Source of the DNA: an uncultured Clostridia bacterium
Lineage (GTDB): Bacteria > Bacillota > Clostridia > Christensenellales > CAAEEZ01
Assembly (NCBI GenBank): GCA_934365195.1
Contig: CAKRNA010000006.1
Span: 62,001 to 126,000 of the forward strand
Direction: 5' to 3'
Length of the DNA: 64,000 bases
Below the pieces are notes generated by a model that saw only the letters and a list, made by a program, of their open reading frames with translations, searched no databases and had not been told where the DNA came from. The position numbers and the translations under genes are program-made. This document shows positions 41,999 to 50,208 of the stretch, piece by piece (the first letter of the stretch is position 1; each line of letters begins with the position of its first letter).

Positions 41999-42544
41999 AT
42001 GGAAATTAAAGAAATTGTAAAAGACGACCTTGCGGTATTACAAGATATTTGCGTAAGCACCGCCTCGGGAATATATAAGGATAAGCCAGAGCAAACCAAA
42101 CTGCTGTTTTTGGACTACTACGTCCTTTACGGCATAGGTTACAAACTAATTTGCGGAAAGAATACGGTTGGATACGCAATCGCAAGCGAGGATTATAAAA
42201 AGTACGTAAAGGTATACAAAGCGGAGTTTTTGTTAAGATTAAAGGAAATAGACAAGGCGGAGTACTTAAAGAAAAAGGCGGAACTCGTGCTTGATAAAAG
42301 GCTTGGCAGAAAGTATCCTGCGCACCTTCATATCGATATTTTAGAGGGGTATCAAGGTAAAGGCAACGGCTCGAAACTACTTAGTGCGCTTCTTGATAGG
42401 CTAAAAGCGGACGGGGTAAAGGGCGTGTGGCTTGGCGTGGACGTTAAAAACGAGAGGGCAATAAACTTTTACCTAAAACACGGCTTTAAAAAGCATCGGC
42501 TACTTGGTAGAAACGGAGTTTACGTGAAGAAATTAAGTGATTAA
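41999..42544 (+). CDS. GNAT-family N-acetyltransferase
   Basis: A 181-residue acetyl-CoA-dependent acetyltransferase. I start it at ATG 41999 (MEIKEIVKDDLAVL); the open frame extends upstream to TTG 41972, which lies in the terminator. The acetyl-CoA motif A is HLHIDILEGYQGKGNGSKLL (residues about 110-130), and motif B is VDVKNERAINFYLKHGFKK. The substrate cannot be told. It ends just before the cysS promoter and may share a promoter only weakly with the gene before. Confidence 0.82.
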   Translation: MEIKEIVKDDLAVLQDICVSTASGIYKDKPEQTKLLFLDYYVLYGIGYKLICGKNTVGYAIASEDYKKYVKVYKAEFLLRLKEIDKAEYLKKKAELVLDKRLGRKYPAHLHIDILEGYQGKGNGSKLLSALLDRLKADGVKGVWLGVDVKNERAINFYLKHGFKKHRLLGRNGVYVKKLSD

Positions 42545-42559
42545 CAAAGAAAAATCAAC

Positions 42560-42587
42560 TTGACAATAACATAGAATATTGTATAAT
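42560..42587 (+). promoter_or_regulatory. cysS promoter
   Basis: TTGACA (42560-42565), 16-base spacer, TATAAT (42582-42587), just before the T-box leader. Confidence 0.85.
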
Positions 42588-42604
42588 ATTATTACAAACT
42601 AATA

Positions 42605-42803
42605 AATGCGTAGGCAGTAAGATTAAGCGTAAGCCTTTTTTACAGAGAATGGAAGTAACCTGCTGAAAACTTCCTAAAAAGTCCCGCCCAAGTGCGACTG
42701 CTTAGCAGAGCGAAGGAAATGTCGCTACGTATGGCTGCGTTAAAGTTTACAAGTAAATTAAGGTGGAACAACGACTATCGTCCTTATTTAAGGGCGATTT
42801 TTT
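42605..42803 (+). promoter_or_regulatory. T-box leader responsive to tRNA-Cys
   Basis: Stem I closes with AGGCAGT (42612-42618) against ACTGCTT (42697-42703); just before that 3' strand lies TGC (42693-42695), a Cys codon in the specifier position followed by G. The stem I tip is 42651-42674 (GGAAGT...ACTTCC). The T-box core is AAGGTGGAACAACG (42760-42773); its TGGA would pair with an acceptor ending TCCA, matching the U discriminator of tRNA-Cys. The terminator ATCGTCCTT/AAGGGCGAT with a T-run ends at 42803. Uncharged tRNA-Cys should relieve termination before cysS. Confidence 0.92.
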
Positions 42804-42820
42804 ATATAAGGAGAGTAAAA

Positions 42821-44209
42821 ATGCTAAGTCTTTACAACACGCTTACAAGAAAAAAAGAGGAATTCATGCCGATTGCGGATAACAAAGTAACTATGTATTC
42901 GTGCGGACCTACCGTGTACAGTTTTGCACATATCGGCAATATGCGTACCTATATTTTTATGGATATTTTGCGCAGAGTACTTAAGTACGACGGGTTCAAA
43001 CTAAAAGGCGTAATGAATATAACCGACGTAGGTCACCTTCAATCCGATGCCGACGAGGGCGAGGACAAGATGGAAAAAGCCGCTAAAAAGGAGCAAAAAA
43101 GCCCTTACGAAATAGCGGAGTTTTACACCAAAGTGTTCTTTGAGGATTTGGAAAAGTTAAATATCGCAAAGCCTGAAATAATTGCAAAAGCCACCGACCA
43201 CATTGACGATATGATAAAGTACGTGGAAAAACTTATCGAAAAGGGCTACGCTTACGAAACCAGCGACGGAATTTACTACGATATATCAAAATTCCCTAAG
43301 TATGGTCAACTTTCTAGGTTGAATTTAGACGAGCAAATCGCAGGCGCAAGGGTGGAGGTAAACCCTGAAAAGCGCAATCCGTACGACTTTGCCGTTTGGA
43401 AAAAAGCACCAAAGGAACACATTATGCAATGGCCTTCGCCTTGGGGGATGGGCTATCCGGGTTGGCATATCGAGTGCTCGGCAATGAGCATTAAGTATCT
43501 TGGTCAACACTTCGATATTCACACGGGCGGTGTGGACCATATTCCTGTTCACCACGAAAACGAGATTGCGCAAAACGAGGCAATCACGGGCAAAAAGAGT
43601 GTAAACTTCTGGTGTCACGGCGAATTTATGCTTGTAAATAACGGCAAAATGAGTAAGAGCCTAGGCAACGTGTACACGATAAGCGAACTTGAACAAAAGG
43701 GTTACGAGCCGCTTGTGTACAGATACTTCTGTCTAAACGCACACTACAGAAACAAACTAAACTTCACTTTCGAGGGTATGGACGGGGCAAAAACGTCGTA
43801 TAACAGATTGCTTGGCTTGTTGTACCAACACAAAACCTCAAACGCTCCTACCGAAAAGGCGGTTATTGACGGCTACCTAGAGGAGTTTAAAGAGGCAATC
43901 AACGACGATTTGAACTTGCCACTTGCACTTGGCGTACTTTGGAAAGCGGTTAAAGAGCCAAAGAGCAAGGATATTTACGATTTAGCATTAGAAATGGACA
44001 AAGTGTTCGGTTTAAGGCTAAACGAGGCAAAAGCGCCTAAGGTGGACACGGCTGATATCCCTAGCGAAGTAATGGAACTTGTAGAAAAGAGAAAAGAGGC
44101 AAAAGCCGAGAAGGACTGGGCAAAAGCCGACGAGTACAGAAACGAAATTACAAAACTTGGCTACCAAGTAAAAGACACCAAAGAGGGTGTGGAGATAACA
44201 AAACTTTAA
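42821..44209 (+). CDS. cysS: Cysteinyl-tRNA synthetase
   Basis: A 462-residue class I synthetase that charges tRNA-Cys. The start at 42821 follows AAGGAGAG; the long frame from 42692 only reads through the T-box. Motifs: zinc-binding Cys28 in YSCGPTVY, HIGN (37-40), zinc ligands in PGWHIECSAMS and HHENEIAQNEA, and GKMSKSLGN. The C-terminal anticodon-binding part is helical and Lys-rich. The T-box leader upstream gives tRNA-dependent control, which agrees with the annotation. Confidence 0.98.
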   Translation: MLSLYNTLTRKKEEFMPIADNKVTMYSCGPTVYSFAHIGNMRTYIFMDILRRVLKYDGFKLKGVMNITDVGHLQSDADEGEDKMEKAAKKEQKSPYEIAEFYTKVFFEDLEKLNIAKPEIIAKATDHIDDMIKYVEKLIEKGYAYETSDGIYYDISKFPKYGQLSRLNLDEQIAGARVEVNPEKRNPYDFAVWKKAPKEHIMQWPSPWGMGYPGWHIECSAMSIKYLGQHFDIHTGGVDHIPVHHENEIAQNEAITGKKSVNFWCHGEFMLVNNGKMSKSLGNVYTISELEQKGYEPLVYRYFCLNAHYRNKLNFTFEGMDGAKTSYNRLLGLLYQHKTSNAPTEKAVIDGYLEEFKEAINDDLNLPLALGVLWKAVKEPKSKDIYDLALEMDKVFGLRLNEAKAPKVDTADIPSEVMELVEKRKEAKAEKDWAKADEYRNEITKLGYQVKDTKEGVEITKL

Positions 44210-44251
44210 AAAGAATTTAATTATAGGGAATAATTAAGATTTTTGCTAATT

Positions 44252-44292
44252 AAGAAAGGGCGCATTTTTGCGTCCTTTCTTAACTTTTTTGG
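44252..44292 (+). terminator. cysS terminator
   Basis: AAGAAAGG-CGCA pairs with TGCG-CCTTTCTT around a TTT loop, then a T-rich tail. Confidence 0.82.
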
Positions 44293-44557
44293 TTAAATTT
44301 GGTTTTAAAATCGTCACCGTGGTATAGCAAGGTCATAACCATCATAACCGTGGCTTTAAAGCAAGGTGAAATTGTGACTTTTATGCTAAAAAACAAGGCG
44401 TATTTTTCCAAAAATTTGCTTATTTACCCATTAAAAAAGTCGATTATTTAGAAAACAACCCTTACGATAAACGTGATTAAGCACGCACGTAAAACGCCAA
44501 ATCGCTAGTAAATAGCGGGGATTAAGGCTATTATTTTTTTAATTAACCGTGCACGAA

Positions 44558-45433
44558 TTAGTCAAAACGCTTGTTTTTGCAGTCCACGAATATAGAATTT
44601 TGAATGCTGGAAAGTTTTTTGTTTTTGTGAGTTATAATGTAAGCCACTCTGTCTAGGTCCTCGTCCGTTATTTTGAAGGCTTTTACTTGACCTCGCTCAA
44701 CGTAAGGCGCAACGATATTTTCGGGCAAAACCGATACGCCTTGTCCCTCAATCACCGAGGAGATAATCGCTTGGTTACTAATAGATTCCATCGTAGGCGT
44801 TGCAGTAAGTCCGTTTAGGGCAAGCAAACTGTCTAGGTAGTCACGAGAGGCGCTGCCTTTTTCTCTTAGTAGTAGGTCGCAAGAGTTCAATTCTTGCAAG
44901 GTAAGTTCCTCTTTTTTTAGGTAGTTAGCCCCGCTTATTGCAATCAGCCTGTCACGGTCGAACTCAAAAGAGAGGATATTTGGCGAGTGTACCGAGGTTT
45001 CCACTATCGCAAAGTCGAGGTTGCCTAAGGACAGTTCCTTTTCAATCACCGACGCCTTGTCAATTTTAAGCACGGGCTTTACGGTAGGGTAGTTTTCCCT
45101 TAGGTTTTTAAGTATTTTAGGCACGAATTGTTTGCCTATTGTCACCGACGTACCTATTTTAATCGTGGAAGTGTAGTCGCCGTTAAACGCAAGGTTTTCA
45201 AATTCGTCAAAGCATTCCACCACGTCTTTTGCCTTAAAATACAGGTCTTTTCCCGCCTCGGTAATCACAAGGCGCTGTTTTATCCTGTCGAAAAGCACCA
45301 CGTCGTAGTATTTTTCCATTTCGCTTATCGTTTGGCTAACGGCAGGTTGGGCAACCCTAAGTTCTTTGGCTGCCGCTGTAATTCCCCCGCATTTTATTAC
45401 TGCAATAAAAGTTTTTAAGTGTCTTATCGTCAT
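44558..45433 (-). CDS. LysR-family transcriptional regulator
   Basis: A 291-residue LysR regulator. The N-terminal helix-turn-helix is GGITAAAKELRVAQPAVSQTISEMEKYY (residues about 16-43), and a two-lobe effector domain follows (SVTIGKQFVPKILKNL, later ISSVIEGQGVSVLPENIV). It is divergent from citrate synthase with about 108 bases between them, the usual layout for a LysR protein controlling its neighbour; in Bacillus the LysR regulator CcpC controls citrate synthase and aconitase, so a similar role is an inference. The gap contains near-palindromic TTATAACATTATAA. Confidence 0.88.
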   Translation of the reverse strand: MTIRHLKTFIAVIKCGGITAAAKELRVAQPAVSQTISEMEKYYDVVLFDRIKQRLVITEAGKDLYFKAKDVVECFDEFENLAFNGDYTSTIKIGTSVTIGKQFVPKILKNLRENYPTVKPVLKIDKASVIEKELSLGNLDFAIVETSVHSPNILSFEFDRDRLIAISGANYLKKEELTLQELNSCDLLLREKGSASRDYLDSLLALNGLTATPTMESISNQAIISSVIEGQGVSVLPENIVAPYVERGQVKAFKITDEDLDRVAYIITHKNKKLSSIQNSIFVDCKNKRFD

Positions 45434-45540
45434 AGTTCATAACCTTTTACTTATCAATGTTATAACATTATAATATTTTATAAAACAGTTGTCAAGTTGT
45501 ATAATAGAAAGGTAGTAGTAATAAGGAGGTGTGTAAAACT

Positions 45541-46902
45541 ATGAGGAACAACTATTCAGAAATCACACCATACGTTAGGGAACTGGCAAAGGCGTCGGAC
45601 AGGCGCAACAAAATCGCTCCCGAATGGTATGCAAAATACGACGTAAAAAAGGGGCTTAGGGATATAAACGGCAACGGCATCGTGGCAGGGCTTACCGAGA
45701 TATCCAAAATCAAAGCAAAGGACGTGGACGAGGACGGCAACAAAATTCCTTGCGAGGGCGAACTATTTTATAGGGGCGTGAACGTAAAGGACATAGTAGA
45801 GGGCTTTTCTAAGGAGAACAGGCACGGCTTTGAGGAAGTGACCTACCTATTGCTTTCGTCAAAACTACCAACCTCAAAACAACTTAGAGAGTTTGAGGAG
45901 GAACTTAGCGAACTTAGGTGCTTGCCGCCTAGTTTTGTTAGGGATATGATACTAAAAGCGCCGGGAAAAAGCGTGATGAATATGCTGTCTAGGTGCGTGC
46001 TTGCCTTGTATTCTTACGACGATTATCCGGACGACACGTCTACGGCGAACGTACTAAGGCAATGCTTAAAACTTATTGCAGAGTTTCCACTTCTTGCGGT
46101 GTACTCTTACCTATCGCAACAGCACTATCACAACGAAAAAACGCTGGTAATCCACTATCCGAAAAAGGAGTACGACACGGCGGAAAATATATTGTACCTT
46201 CTTCGTGAGGACGGCAAGTTCACCGAACTTGAAGCAAAAATTCTTGACCTTGCGCTTGTTCTACACGCAGAGCACGGTGGCGGTAACAACAGCACGTTTA
46301 CCACCCACGTAGTTAGTTCGTCAGGCACGGATACTTACTCGGCAATAGCGGCGGCACTTGGCTCTTTGAAAGGGCCAAAACACGGCGGCGCAAACATAAA
46401 GGTTGTGGAAATGTTCGACGATATGAAAAAGAACGTTGACGTTAAGAATCCGGCAAAAGTCGAGGTTTATCTACGCAAATTGTTAAATAAAGAGGCGTTT
46501 GATAAGCAAGGGCTAATTTACGGTATGGGGCACGCAGTGTATTCTTTGTCCGATCCAAGAGCCGAAATACTGAAAAGTTACGTAAAAGAGTTGTCGGTGG
46601 AAAAGGGCATGGAAGAGGAATTTAAACTGTACGAAACCGTGGCTGAAATTGCGCCAAGAATTATCGCTGAAAAAAGGCACATGTACAAGGGCGTTAGCGC
46701 AAATATCGACTTTTACTCGGGGCTGGTGTACAAAATTTTGGGCTTACCGTACGAATTGTACACACCGATTTTCGCAATAGCCAGAATATCGGGCTGGAGC
46801 GCACATAGGATAGAGGAACTACAATGCGCAGGCAAAATCATTCGTCCTGCTTACGTATCTGTAAAGCAAAACAAAAAGTACGTTCCTATCCACGATAGAT
46901 AA
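45541..46902 (+). CDS. gltA: Citrate synthase
   Basis: A 453-residue citrate synthase, condensing acetyl-CoA and oxaloacetate. I use ATG 45541; the GTG at 45529 overlaps the ribosome binding site AAGGAGGT. Active-site segments are visible: LVLHAEHGGGNNSTF with the catalytic His, GMGHAVYSLSDPRAE with the second His, and NIDFYSGLVYKILG with the catalytic Asp. The N-terminal extension of about 60 residues is as in Clostridial enzymes. No aconitase or isocitrate dehydrogenase follows, so the purpose may be glutamate synthesis by a partial cycle (inference). Confidence 0.94.
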   Translation: MRNNYSEITPYVRELAKASDRRNKIAPEWYAKYDVKKGLRDINGNGIVAGLTEISKIKAKDVDEDGNKIPCEGELFYRGVNVKDIVEGFSKENRHGFEEVTYLLLSSKLPTSKQLREFEEELSELRCLPPSFVRDMILKAPGKSVMNMLSRCVLALYSYDDYPDDTSTANVLRQCLKLIAEFPLLAVYSYLSQQHYHNEKTLVIHYPKKEYDTAENILYLLREDGKFTELEAKILDLALVLHAEHGGGNNSTFTTHVVSSSGTDTYSAIAAALGSLKGPKHGGANIKVVEMFDDMKKNVDVKNPAKVEVYLRKLLNKEAFDKQGLIYGMGHAVYSLSDPRAEILKSYVKELSVEKGMEEEFKLYETVAEIAPRIIAEKRHMYKGVSANIDFYSGLVYKILGLPYELYTPIFAIARISGWSAHRIEELQCAGKIIRPAYVSVKQNKKYVPIHDR

Positions 46903-46941
46903 GTAAATCATAATCTTCAAATAAACCACCAATATGAAACT

Positions 46942-46966
46942 AGGGGGCACTATGCCTCCTTTTTTC
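46942..46966 (+). terminator. gltA terminator
   Basis: AGGGGGCA pairs with TGCCTCCT around CTA, one G-T wobble, followed by T. Confidence 0.82.
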
Positions 46967-47021
46967 ATTGTTTGAAATAAATTTTTTGATTAGGTAAATG
47001 TTGGAATAGAAAGACTGCTAA

Positions 47022-47138
47022 TTAAAGGTCGTCGGCGTCTTGAGTGGGGGTGGGAAACATTGTGGAGTTGCCGCTATAACTACCTAGCGGGGATTTTTTG
47101 TTGTAGGCGTCTATTACTTCTTTCACTTTTTTGTGCAT
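47022..47138 (-). CDS. 38-residue small protein, unknown function
   Basis: A short gene on the minus strand preceded by AAAGGAGAAATT, an ideal ribosome binding site. It reads MHKKVKEVIDAYNKKSPLGS, then YSGNSTMFPTPTQDADDL. The N-terminus is basic and helical, the C-terminus ends in an acidic DADDL. I recall small Firmicute proteins with an SPLGSYTG core and a QDADDL ending, but cannot name the family. It is alone between convergent and divergent neighbours. Codon use and ribosome binding site support a real gene. Confidence 0.65.
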   Translation of the reverse strand: MHKKVKEVIDAYNKKSPLGSYSGNSTMFPTPTQDADDL

Positions 47139-47247
47139 AATTTCTCCTTTTATTTACAAATAGTATGGCAAATAAGCCGTAATTTATCCAAAAAGAAAAA
47201 AAGCGAAAAAAAGAAGAAGGAGTAAATTTTTGTCTTTAATTAAGTTA

Positions 47248-47293
47248 TTATTAGATAAATCTATTGTTATTAGATAATCTAATGTGATATAAT
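47248..47293 (+). promoter_or_regulatory. pbuG-type permease promoter with tandem operator-like repeat
   Basis: TTATTAGATAAATCTA (47248-47263) and TTATTAGATAATCTAA (47267-47282) are direct repeats with a 19-base period, each also partly palindromic. They overlap the -35 region of an extended -10, TGATATAAT (47285-47293). No purine riboswitch fold is visible in the leader. Confidence 0.65.
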
Positions 47294-47328
47294 AAAAATA
47301 GTTTATTTTATTAAAAAGGAGTTTTATT

Positions 47329-48807
47329 ATGAAGTTTTCACAAAAGTTGGACAATTTCTTCGAAATTTCAGCAAGAAATTCAACGATTAAAACCGAAATA
47401 ATGGGCGGTGTAACCACTTTCTTTGCAATGTGTTACATAATGTTTGTTAACCCAAGCACTATGTCCGGAGTAAATAGTGGTGCAATTTATAATTCTATTT
47501 ATATTGCTACTGCTATCGGTGCTATCGTTGGTACTTTGCTTATGGCATTCTATGCAAAAATGCCTTATGCACAAGCATCAGGAATGGGACTAAACGCATT
47601 CTTCTTCACGTCGTTTATGCTATTTGGTTTCGGCGGAGCAAGTGCATTCTCAAACGAGGCTTATTTTGCAGGTCTATCGGTAATCTTTGTTGCAGGTCTT
47701 GTATTTATGTTCTTATCGGTTACCGGTTTAAGAAAGAAAATTGCAGAGGCTTTGCCTATGTGTCTTAAAAAGGCAGTTCCTGCAGGTATCGGTTTGTTTA
47801 TTGCGTTTATCGGTTTGAAAAATGCCGGATTAGTTGCTGCTAATCAATTCACTTTCGTTCAATTAGTTAACCTAAACGTATATACCGGCGGTGCTACTTG
47901 GTATGGCATTGCTCCTGCACTTGCAGCATTCTTCGGTTTCTTGTTTATTGCTGCTTTGTCTAAGACGAAACTTGCAAAAGCAAACGTAATCGTTGGTATT
48001 TTGTTCACAACTTGTTTGTACTACTTGTTTAATATCGGTAACGACGCTGCTTTTGCTGCTTTTAAAAACATTTTAAACCCTGGCGACACCTTTAAAGATT
48101 TCGGTCAATTAGGCGTTCAAGGTTGGTTCAAAGGTTTCTCTTACTGGACTGCTAATACTGCTATTTCGGTTATCTTGCTAGTTATCACTTTCTGCCTAGT
48201 AGATATGTTCGATACTTTAGGAACTTTACAAGGTACTGCTGCTGAGGCTGGTATGTTAGACGAAAACGGCAACCCACAAAACTTAGACAAATGCTTATTT
48301 GCTGACTCTACCGCAACCGTTGTTGGCGCTATGATGGGTACTTCTACCGTAACCACTTTCGTTGAGTCTGCTTCAGGTGTTTCTGCAGGTGCTAGAACCG
48401 GTCTTGCAAGCGTAGTAACCGCATTCCTATTCTTTATAGCAATGTTCCTATCTCCACTTGCTGCTATGATTCCAAGCGCAGCAACTGCTCCTGCACTTAT
48501 CTACGTTGGCGTATTGATGCTTAAGAACTTTAAGGAAGTTGACTTCAGCGACCTAACAAACGCTGTTCCTGCATTCTTAACTCTAGTTATGATGCCTTTA
48601 ACTTACAGCATTTCAAACGGTATCGCAGTAGGTATGATTTCTTACATGATTTTGAAATTATTCAAAGTATTCTTCACCAAAGAGTACAGCGTAAAAGAGT
48701 ACTTCATGATTAAGAAAGGCGAAAACGGGGAGTTCTTCTCTAAGGATATCATCATTTTAGTAATTGCTATCTTGTTTATCGTAAGATTCTTCATGGTAAC
48801 AATGTAA
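47329..48807 (+). CDS. Purine (hypoxanthine/guanine) permease, AzgA/PbuG-type NCS2
   Basis: A 492-residue membrane transporter with about 12-13 helices. The N-terminus matches the AzgA branch of NCS2: TIKTEIMGGVTTFFAMCYIM, then FVNPSTMS, and the conserved QASGMGLNAFF. The second half has the VDMFDTLGTLQGTAAEAGML signature and STVTTFVESASGVSAGARTG. It should import hypoxanthine, guanine or adenine by proton symport. Ribosome binding site AAGGAG. It is a single gene with its own terminator and a repeat-bearing promoter. Confidence 0.92.
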   Translation: MKFSQKLDNFFEISARNSTIKTEIMGGVTTFFAMCYIMFVNPSTMSGVNSGAIYNSIYIATAIGAIVGTLLMAFYAKMPYAQASGMGLNAFFFTSFMLFGFGGASAFSNEAYFAGLSVIFVAGLVFMFLSVTGLRKKIAEALPMCLKKAVPAGIGLFIAFIGLKNAGLVAANQFTFVQLVNLNVYTGGATWYGIAPALAAFFGFLFIAALSKTKLAKANVIVGILFTTCLYYLFNIGNDAAFAAFKNILNPGDTFKDFGQLGVQGWFKGFSYWTANTAISVILLVITFCLVDMFDTLGTLQGTAAEAGMLDENGNPQNLDKCLFADSTATVVGAMMGTSTVTTFVESASGVSAGARTGLASVVTAFLFFIAMFLSPLAAMIPSAATAPALIYVGVLMLKNFKEVDFSDLTNAVPAFLTLVMMPLTYSISNGIAVGMISYMILKLFKVFFTKEYSVKEYFMIKKGENGEFFSKDIIILVIAILFIVRFFMVTM

Positions 48808-48818
48808 TTAAAATAAAA

Positions 48819-48848
48819 TTAAAGTGGGCAATTTGCCCACTTTTTTTA
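48819..48848 (+). terminator. Permease gene terminator
   Basis: AAAGTGGGCAA pairs with TTGCCCACTTT, then seven T. Confidence 0.88.
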
Positions 48849-48884
48849 TGCCAAAAAACAAATAAAACCGGTAAAAAACCAACA

Positions 48885-48912
48885 AAAAAGAGGAGCAGCG
48901 CTCCTCCTTTAT
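48885..48912 (-). terminator. leuS-serS terminator
   Basis: On the minus strand AAAGGAGGAGC pairs with GCTCCTCTTT around GCT, followed by T. Confidence 0.82.
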
Positions 48913-48928
48913 TTTTAAATGGTTTGAT

Positions 48929-50194
48929 TTATTTTATTACGTCCACAGGCATATACTTTTTAAGCGCCTCAGGAATTGTTATCGAGCCGTCAGCGTTTTG
49001 GTAGTTTTCCATAATGGCAGCAACGGTTCTTCCTACGGCAAGTCCGCTACCGTTTAGGGTGTGTACGAGTTTTAGTTTGCCGTCGTCGTCACGGAACTTA
49101 ATGTTTGCCCTACGTGCTTGGAAATCCTCAAAATTCGAGCAAGAACTGATTTCCACGTATCTGTTGTAACTTGGCATCCAAACCTCGATATCGTAGGTTT
49201 TAGCGCTAGAAAAACCAACGTCGCCCGAGCACAACGTTACCACTCTGTACGGCAGTTTTAGTTGTTGCAAAACGTACTCTGCGTCAGCGGTAAGTTTTTC
49301 AAGTTCGTCGTAACTATTTTCAGGGTTTGCAAATTTTACAAGTTCCACCTTATTGAATTGATGTTGGCGGATAAGACCTCTTGTGTCTCTTCCTGCCGAG
49401 CCTGCCTCCCCCCTAAAACAAGCGGTGTAAGCGCAGTATTTAATAGGTAGGTCTGCCTTATTTAGTATTTCGTCACGGTGTAGGTTAGTTACGGGAACTT
49501 CGGCGGTTGGCACAAGGTAGTAGTCGGTGTTTTCCACGTGGTACATATCCTCGGCAAACTTAGGCAGTTGTCCCGTGCCTTTCATAGAGGCGGTGTTTAC
49601 CATAAACGGTGGCAAAATTTCGGTGTAGCCGTGAATGAAGTGAGAGTCTAGCATAAAGTTTATTACGGCTCTTTCTAGTTTTGCGCCAAGCCCACGATAA
49701 ACGGTGAACCTTGCGCCCGTGATTTTGCCGGCCCTTGGCCAGTCTAAAATATTTAGGTTAACGCCCAAATCCCAATGTGCCTTTGGCTCGAAGTCGAAGG
49801 CGGTAGGCTCTAAAAACTTCCTTTCCTCACGGTTGTCCTTGTCGCTTTCGCCGATAGGAAGCGAGTCGTCGTACACGTTAGGGATAGCGTACATAGCGGT
49901 TTGAAGGTCTTCCTCCACTTTTGCTAGTTCGTCGTCTAAGCGGGTGATTTCGTCGCCAAGTTTTTTGGTTTCGTTAATCACGTCGCTAGCGTCCTTTTTC
50001 TCCCTTTTTAGCACGGCAATTTGCTGTGATACGGCGTTCTTTTCAGCCTTTAATTGCTCCACTTCTCTTATTATTTCCTTTCTTCTTAGGGCTAAATCCC
50101 TAGCCTCTCTTACAGGGAAAGGACCACCGCTACGGTGAGATAGTTTTTCAAAAACCTCGTCGTTATGCTCGGTCAAATATTTTAAGTCTAGCAT
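48929..50194 (-). CDS. serS: Seryl-tRNA synthetase
   Basis: A 421-residue class II synthetase that charges tRNA-Ser and tRNA-Sec. The N-terminal long coiled-coil arm (residues about 27-100, rich in Lys/Glu, e.g. REVEQLKAEKNAVSQQIAVL) contacts the long variable arm of the tRNA. Motif 2 is CFRGEAGSAGRDTRGLIRQHQF and motif 3 is GSGLAVGRTVAAIMENYQ. It follows leuS by 14 bases. No T-box was found upstream of the pair. Confidence 0.98.
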   Translation of the reverse strand: MLDLKYLTEHNDEVFEKLSHRSGGPFPVREARDLALRRKEIIREVEQLKAEKNAVSQQIAVLKREKKDASDVINETKKLGDEITRLDDELAKVEEDLQTAMYAIPNVYDDSLPIGESDKDNREERKFLEPTAFDFEPKAHWDLGVNLNILDWPRAGKITGARFTVYRGLGAKLERAVINFMLDSHFIHGYTEILPPFMVNTASMKGTGQLPKFAEDMYHVENTDYYLVPTAEVPVTNLHRDEILNKADLPIKYCAYTACFRGEAGSAGRDTRGLIRQHQFNKVELVKFANPENSYDELEKLTADAEYVLQQLKLPYRVVTLCSGDVGFSSAKTYDIEVWMPSYNRYVEISSCSNFEDFQARRANIKFRDDDGKLKLVHTLNGSGLAVGRTVAAIMENYQNADGSITIPEALKKYMPVDVIK

Positions 50195-50208
50195 ATTTCC
50201 TCCTTATA

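Noticed and set aside
42692..42820. 43 extra N-terminal residues for cysS
   Set aside because: They are a read-through of the T-box leader; the real start has AAGGAGAG and matches family N-termini.
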